From positions 4,152,001-4,216,000 of the forward strand of contig NZ_CP102845.1 in assembly GCF_013307435.2 (NCBI RefSeq): a stretch of 64,000 nucleotides of DNA, in the 5' to 3' direction. Below, in pieces: positions 61,577 through 64,000 of the stretch. The number at the start of each line of letters is the position of its first letter. The stretch's first letter is position 1. The notes under the pieces were generated by a model that was not told the origin of the DNA, did no database searches, and saw nothing but the letters and a program-made list of their open reading frames with translations. Source of the DNA: Microvirga terrae (GTDB lineage Bacteria; Pseudomonadota; Alphaproteobacteria; Rhizobiales; Beijerinckiaceae). Both the position numbers and the translations under genes were made by a program.

Positions 61577-61627
61577 GAGGTGAGGACGACCTCGCACCTT
61601 CATGACTCCGGTGGGGACGGCCCTGCC
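61577..61627 (+). promoter_or_regulatory. Guanidine-II riboswitch (mini-ykkC)
   Basis: Two adjacent hairpins, each closed by an ACGR tetraloop, the hallmark of mini-ykkC. Hairpin 1: AGGTGAGG-ACGA-CCT(CG)CACCT (loop 61586-61589). Hairpin 2: GGTGGGG-ACGG-CCCTGCC (loop 61617-61620, 7-bp stem). An 11-base linker joins them. The Shine-Dalgarno GGAGG (61634-61638) of the sugE-like exporter follows seven bases after the second hairpin. In this class guanidinium binding pairs the two loops and exposes the ribosome site, turning the gene on. Confidence 0.85.
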
Positions 61628-61645
61628 AATGACGGAGGTCCTGTC

Positions 61646-61963
61646 ATGGCATGGACTTGGCTCGCTCTTGCCGGCTTGTTCGAAATCGGCTGGGCGATCG
61701 GCCTGAAATACACGGATGGCTTCACCCGCCCGGTCCCGTCCGCTCTCACGGTCGTGAGCATGATCATCAGCGTGCTGCTGCTCGGAATCGCGCTGAAAAC
61801 CCTCCCCGTCGGGACCGGCTATGCGGTCTGGACCGGGATCGGCACGGTCGGAACAGCCATTCTCGGCATCATCCTCTTCAACGAGCCCGCCACCGCCATG
61901 CGCCTCGTCTGCATCGGGCTGATCGTGGCCGGAATCCTCGGCCTCAAGTTAGCCTCAGGCTAG
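61646..61963 (+). CDS. gdx: SugE/Gdx-type SMR guanidinium exporter
   Basis: A 105-aa four-helix membrane protein of the small multidrug resistance family. It carries the active Glu13 ([15 protein letters not shown]) and the Gdx/SugE-type residues [11 protein letters not shown] and [14 protein letters not shown]. SugE-branch proteins linked to guanidine riboswitches are H+-coupled guanidinium exporters and not general quaternary-ammonium pumps. GGAGG lies seven bases before the ATG. The guanidine-II riboswitch directly upstream is strong contextual support. Confidence 0.9.
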   Translation: MAWTWLALAGLFEIGWAIGLKYTDGFTRPVPSALTVVSMIISVLLLGIALKTLPVGTGYAVWTGIGTVGTAILGIILFNEPATAMRLVCIGLIVAGILGLKLASG

Positions 61964-61988
61964 CCTCGGCGGTTATGGTGCGGGCCTC

Positions 61989-63482
61989 ATGACTGCATTC
62001 GCTCACATCAGGCCGAAATCGGCGGCACGAGGGCTCAAGGCCTTCGTGGCCGTGGTCTGCCTCGTGATCGTCGGCCTCGAGGGCTGGCGCGACTGGAGCG
62101 AGCGCGAGCAGGAAACCGCCCGGATCAGCGCCGAGACGGTGAATCTCGCCAAATCGCTCGTCCAGCATGCCGAGGATACCTTCGAGGTGGCGGACGCGCT
62201 TCTGGTGGACGTGGTCGACCGGGTCGAGATGGGCGGCGTCCTTCCCAACGCGGTCAAGAGGCTGGACACCTTCCTGGTCGAGCGGGTGCAATCCCTGCAG
62301 CGCATCAAGGCGCTGTCGGTCTATGAGAACGACGGTTTCCTCCTGACGAGCTCCCTGCCCGGGCACCGGGGCAAGGTGAACGTGGAGGACCAGGCTTTTT
62401 TCCGGCACCACAAGGAATCCACCAGCAGCGACTGGTTCCTGGGGCCCCTGATCCGCGATCCCCTCGGCGGAGACTGGGTTCTGACCCTGTCCCGCCGCAT
62501 CGACAAGCCGGACGGCAGCTTCGGGGGCGTCGTCCAGGCCAGCATTCCGCCGCGTTATTTCGCCAATTTCTTCGGCCGCTTCGATGTCGGCACGCAGGGC
62601 AGCATCACGCTCATTCACCGGGACGGGACGGTCCTGTCGCGCTCCCCCTACATCGAGCGCGCCATCGGATCGAGCATCTCGAGCGATCCGCTCTTCAAGG
62701 AAAAGCGGGGCTCGGGCTCCTACGACTACGTCTCCCCGTTCGACAACGTGGCCCGCATGGGCGGCTACCACCGCAACCACGTCTTCCCCATCGGGGTCCT
62801 CGCGTCCGTGGGCCGGGACGAGGCTCTGGCGAGCTGGAACCGGGAATTCATTTTCCGCGGCGTGGTCATCAGCCTGCTCGTGGGCACGCTGGCCACGCTC
62901 GGCTGGGCCCTGGCGGCGGAGCTGCGCCGGCGCGAGGAGACGGAGGCCGAGCTCTCTGTGCTGGCGGTCACCGACGGCCTGACGGGACTGGCCAACCGGC
63001 GCATGTTCGACAAGCAGCTCGAGACCGAATGGCTCCGCGCGTCGCGGGAGAAGTCGCCGGTTTCCCTGCTGCTCATCGACGTGGACCAGTTCAAGGCCTA
63101 CAACGACATCTACGGGCACCAGGCCGGCGACGAATGCCTGCGCACCCTCGCCCGGGCGGTGGCCAGCGCGGCCCGCAGGCCCGGCGATCTGGCGGCCCGC
63201 TACGGCGGCGAGGAGCTCGTGGTCCTCCTGCCGGATCTGGACGAGGACGGCGCGGCCCTCGTGGCCGAGGACATCCGGGCGAAGGTCGAGGCGCTTCGCG
63301 TGCGCCACGAGGCCAGCTTCCCGTCCCGGATTCTCACGGTCAGCATCGGCAGCGCGACCCGCATTCCGAGCCTGGACCGGACCCGGATCGGTCCGGCGGA
63401 CCTGATCGCCCTCGCGGACGACGCGCTCTACAAGGCCAAGCAGGCTGGCCGCAACCGCGTCGCGACCGCCAAGGCCGCCTGA
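61989..63482 (+). CDS. Membrane diguanylate cyclase with periplasmic sensor
   Basis: A 497-aa signalling protein. TM1 is about residues 16-32, a periplasmic dCache/PAS-like sensor about 35-285, and TM2 about 288-310. The GGDEF domain (about 322-490) has the active signature GGEEL (406-410), LTGLANRR and DQFKAYNDIYGHQAGD for GTP/Mg2+, and an RxxD inhibitory site (Arg397-Asp400) for c-di-GMP feedback. It should make c-di-GMP in response to an unknown extracytoplasmic signal. Twenty-five bases behind gdx but with its own start; co-transcription is possible. Confidence 0.92.
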   Translation: MTAFAHIRPKSAARGLKAFVAVVCLVIVGLEGWRDWSEREQETARISAETVNLAKSLVQHAEDTFEVADALLVDVVDRVEMGGVLPNAVKRLDTFLVERVQSLQRIKALSVYENDGFLLTSSLPGHRGKVNVEDQAFFRHHKESTSSDWFLGPLIRDPLGGDWVLTLSRRIDKPDGSFGGVVQASIPPRYFANFFGRFDVGTQGSITLIHRDGTVLSRSPYIERAIGSSISSDPLFKEKRGSGSYDYVSPFDNVARMGGYHRNHVFPIGVLASVGRDEALASWNREFIFRGVVISLLVGTLATLGWALAAELRRREETEAELSVLAVTDGLTGLANRRMFDKQLETEWLRASREKSPVSLLLIDVDQFKAYNDIYGHQAGDECLRTLARAVASAARRPGDLAARYGGEELVVLLPDLDEDGAALVAEDIRAKVEALRVRHEASFPSRILTVSIGSATRIPSLDRTRIGPADLIALADDALYKAKQAGRNRVATAKAA

Positions 63483-63610
63483 GAACGAGCACGAATCCTC
63501 GTCGAGCGGTTGCGCATCCCCCTGACCTCATCATCGACCCCATGCCGGCCATGACGAGCAGGGTGCGATACTGGATGTCGGGCTCGCGGCTGACCTTGCT
63601 ACTCCTCTTC

Positions 63611-63723
63611 CCGTCATCACCGGCCTCGTGCCGGTGATCCCGATCGTCTGAAACGCGGCGCTCTTCCGTATCGGGACGGCCGGGACTGCTCCCCGGATCA
63701 AGTCCGGGCCCGGCCATGACGGG
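63611..63723. repeat. REP-like mosaic element, family A (full, direct order)
   Basis: Hairpin ATCACCGGC-ctcgt-GCCGGTGAT, middle segment GCGGCGCTCTTCCGTATCGG, then ACGGCCGGGactgctccc..CCCGGCCATGAC with a nested CCGGATC..GTCCGG. It is the longest of the four copies and sits between convergent genes, just before the RTX stop. A weaker partial copy (ATGCCGGCCATGAC) lies at 63541. Confidence 0.7.
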
Positions 63724-63731
63724 ATTGAGCG

Positions 63732-64000
63732 TCAGATGACCAGGAAGTCGTTGGCCGCGATGGCCTTGTGCGCCCCGATATGGGCGAAGACGACATGGCC
63801 CCCGGCCTTGCTGCCGTTGGGGTCGTACCACAGGTTGCCCGTCTTGGCGTCGTAGCCGACGTGATCATTGCCGTCGAGCGCCTTGGCGGCCTTGACGAAG
63901 TAAGCCTTGCTGAGCCCGCCGGTCTTCTTCAGGGCCTTGAAGACGGCATTCTCGAGCTGGATCGTGTCGTGCTTGGCGTTCCAGCCGATGATCTTGTCCT
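63732..64000 (-). CDS. RTX-type protein, C-terminal fragment (gene continues past window)
   Basis: The last 88 residues of a larger protein: KIIGWNAKHDTIQLENAVFKALKKTGG, SKAYFVKAAKALDGNDHVGYDAKTGNLWYDPNGSKAGGHVVF and a C-terminal HIGAHKAIAANDFLVI. This (GYD)xxTGxLxYDxNG pattern with a hydrophobic end is the classic C-terminus of type I-secreted RTX calcium-binding proteins. The repeats and any other domains lie beyond base 64000. Frame and stop are unambiguous. Confidence 0.85.
   Translation of the reverse strand, partial: DKIIGWNAKHDTIQLENAVFKALKKTGGLSKAYFVKAAKALDGNDHVGYDAKTGNLWYDPNGSKAGGHVVFAHIGAHKAIAANDFLVI

Noticed and set aside
1..64000. tRNA, rRNA, IS element or prophage genes
   Set aside because: Looked for on both strands by eye; no cloverleaf-like T-loop/anticodon sets, transposase or phage proteins were seen.

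Overview
The window looks like chromosomal DNA of a high-GC alphaproteobacterium of the order Hyphomicrobiales (Rhizobiales). A Methylobacteriaceae-like genome such as Microvirga or Methylobacterium is my best guess, inferred from gene content and not from a marker-gene comparison. The supporting content is an lpiA/mprF-acvB pair, a DUF3297 gene, a NepR-like protein, a ykoFEDC thiamine-precursor operon, PQQ-dependent glucose dehydrogenase, several RTX proteins, frequent TTG/GTG starts and dispersed intergenic palindromes. I found no rRNA, tRNA, CRISPR array, insertion sequence or prophage. The cysteine synthase gene at the left edge and the RTX gene at the right edge are cut by the window.

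Layout. 1-3 kb: cysK, a TTG-started rpsU, two small conserved genes and a cold-shock gene with a clear terminator, all on the minus strand. 3.2-9.1 kb: an MBOAT O-acyltransferase overlapping a membrane-anchored partner gene, a VOC protein, a PLP decarboxylase, a NepR-like protein and a class I glutamine amidotransferase. 9.1-14.5 kb: a TPR-methyltransferase and an AraC regulator on the minus strand, divergent from a TPR protein and an MFS transporter. 14.8-23.2 kb is the most unusual part. Two paralogous small proteins built from a ~45-residue repeat each sit behind a matching leader with a perfect TGTGA-N6-TCACA site. They are followed by an RTX protein, an exported glycerophosphodiesterase with EF-hand-like loops, a TctC-type binding protein and a CAP-domain/RTX protein.

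23-31.4 kb (minus strand): peptidase T; a TPP-riboswitch-controlled ykoF-ykoE-ykoD-ykoC operon; a helix-hairpin-helix membrane protein; a DUF5996 protein; and minD-minE with no minC beside them. 31.8-43.5 kb: a sulfonate/nitrate-type ABC importer, membrane PQQ glucose dehydrogenase, a hemerythrin-like membrane protein with altered ligands, a threonine/serine dehydratase, a methyltransferase and an iron-complex ABC importer behind an AT-rich palindromic promoter region. 43.5-47.3 kb: small exported proteins, a class C beta-lactamase, a receiver domain with Lys at the phosphoacceptor position, and an intergenic segment that may encode a small RNA.

47.4-64 kb: the MprF-AcvB lysyl-phosphatidylglycerol pair; tryptophan 2,3-dioxygenase with a kynureninase-like enzyme; a D,D-carboxypeptidase; a BaiN-like flavoprotein; a YbaK-type deacylase; a DedA-family protein; ilvD; a SugE/Gdx exporter behind a two-hairpin guanidine-II (mini-ykkC) riboswitch; and a membrane diguanylate cyclase. 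Two families of palindromic intergenic repeats are scattered through the window, mainly at gene ends. Start codons were chosen from Shine-Dalgarno position and family length, so several differ from the longest open frame.
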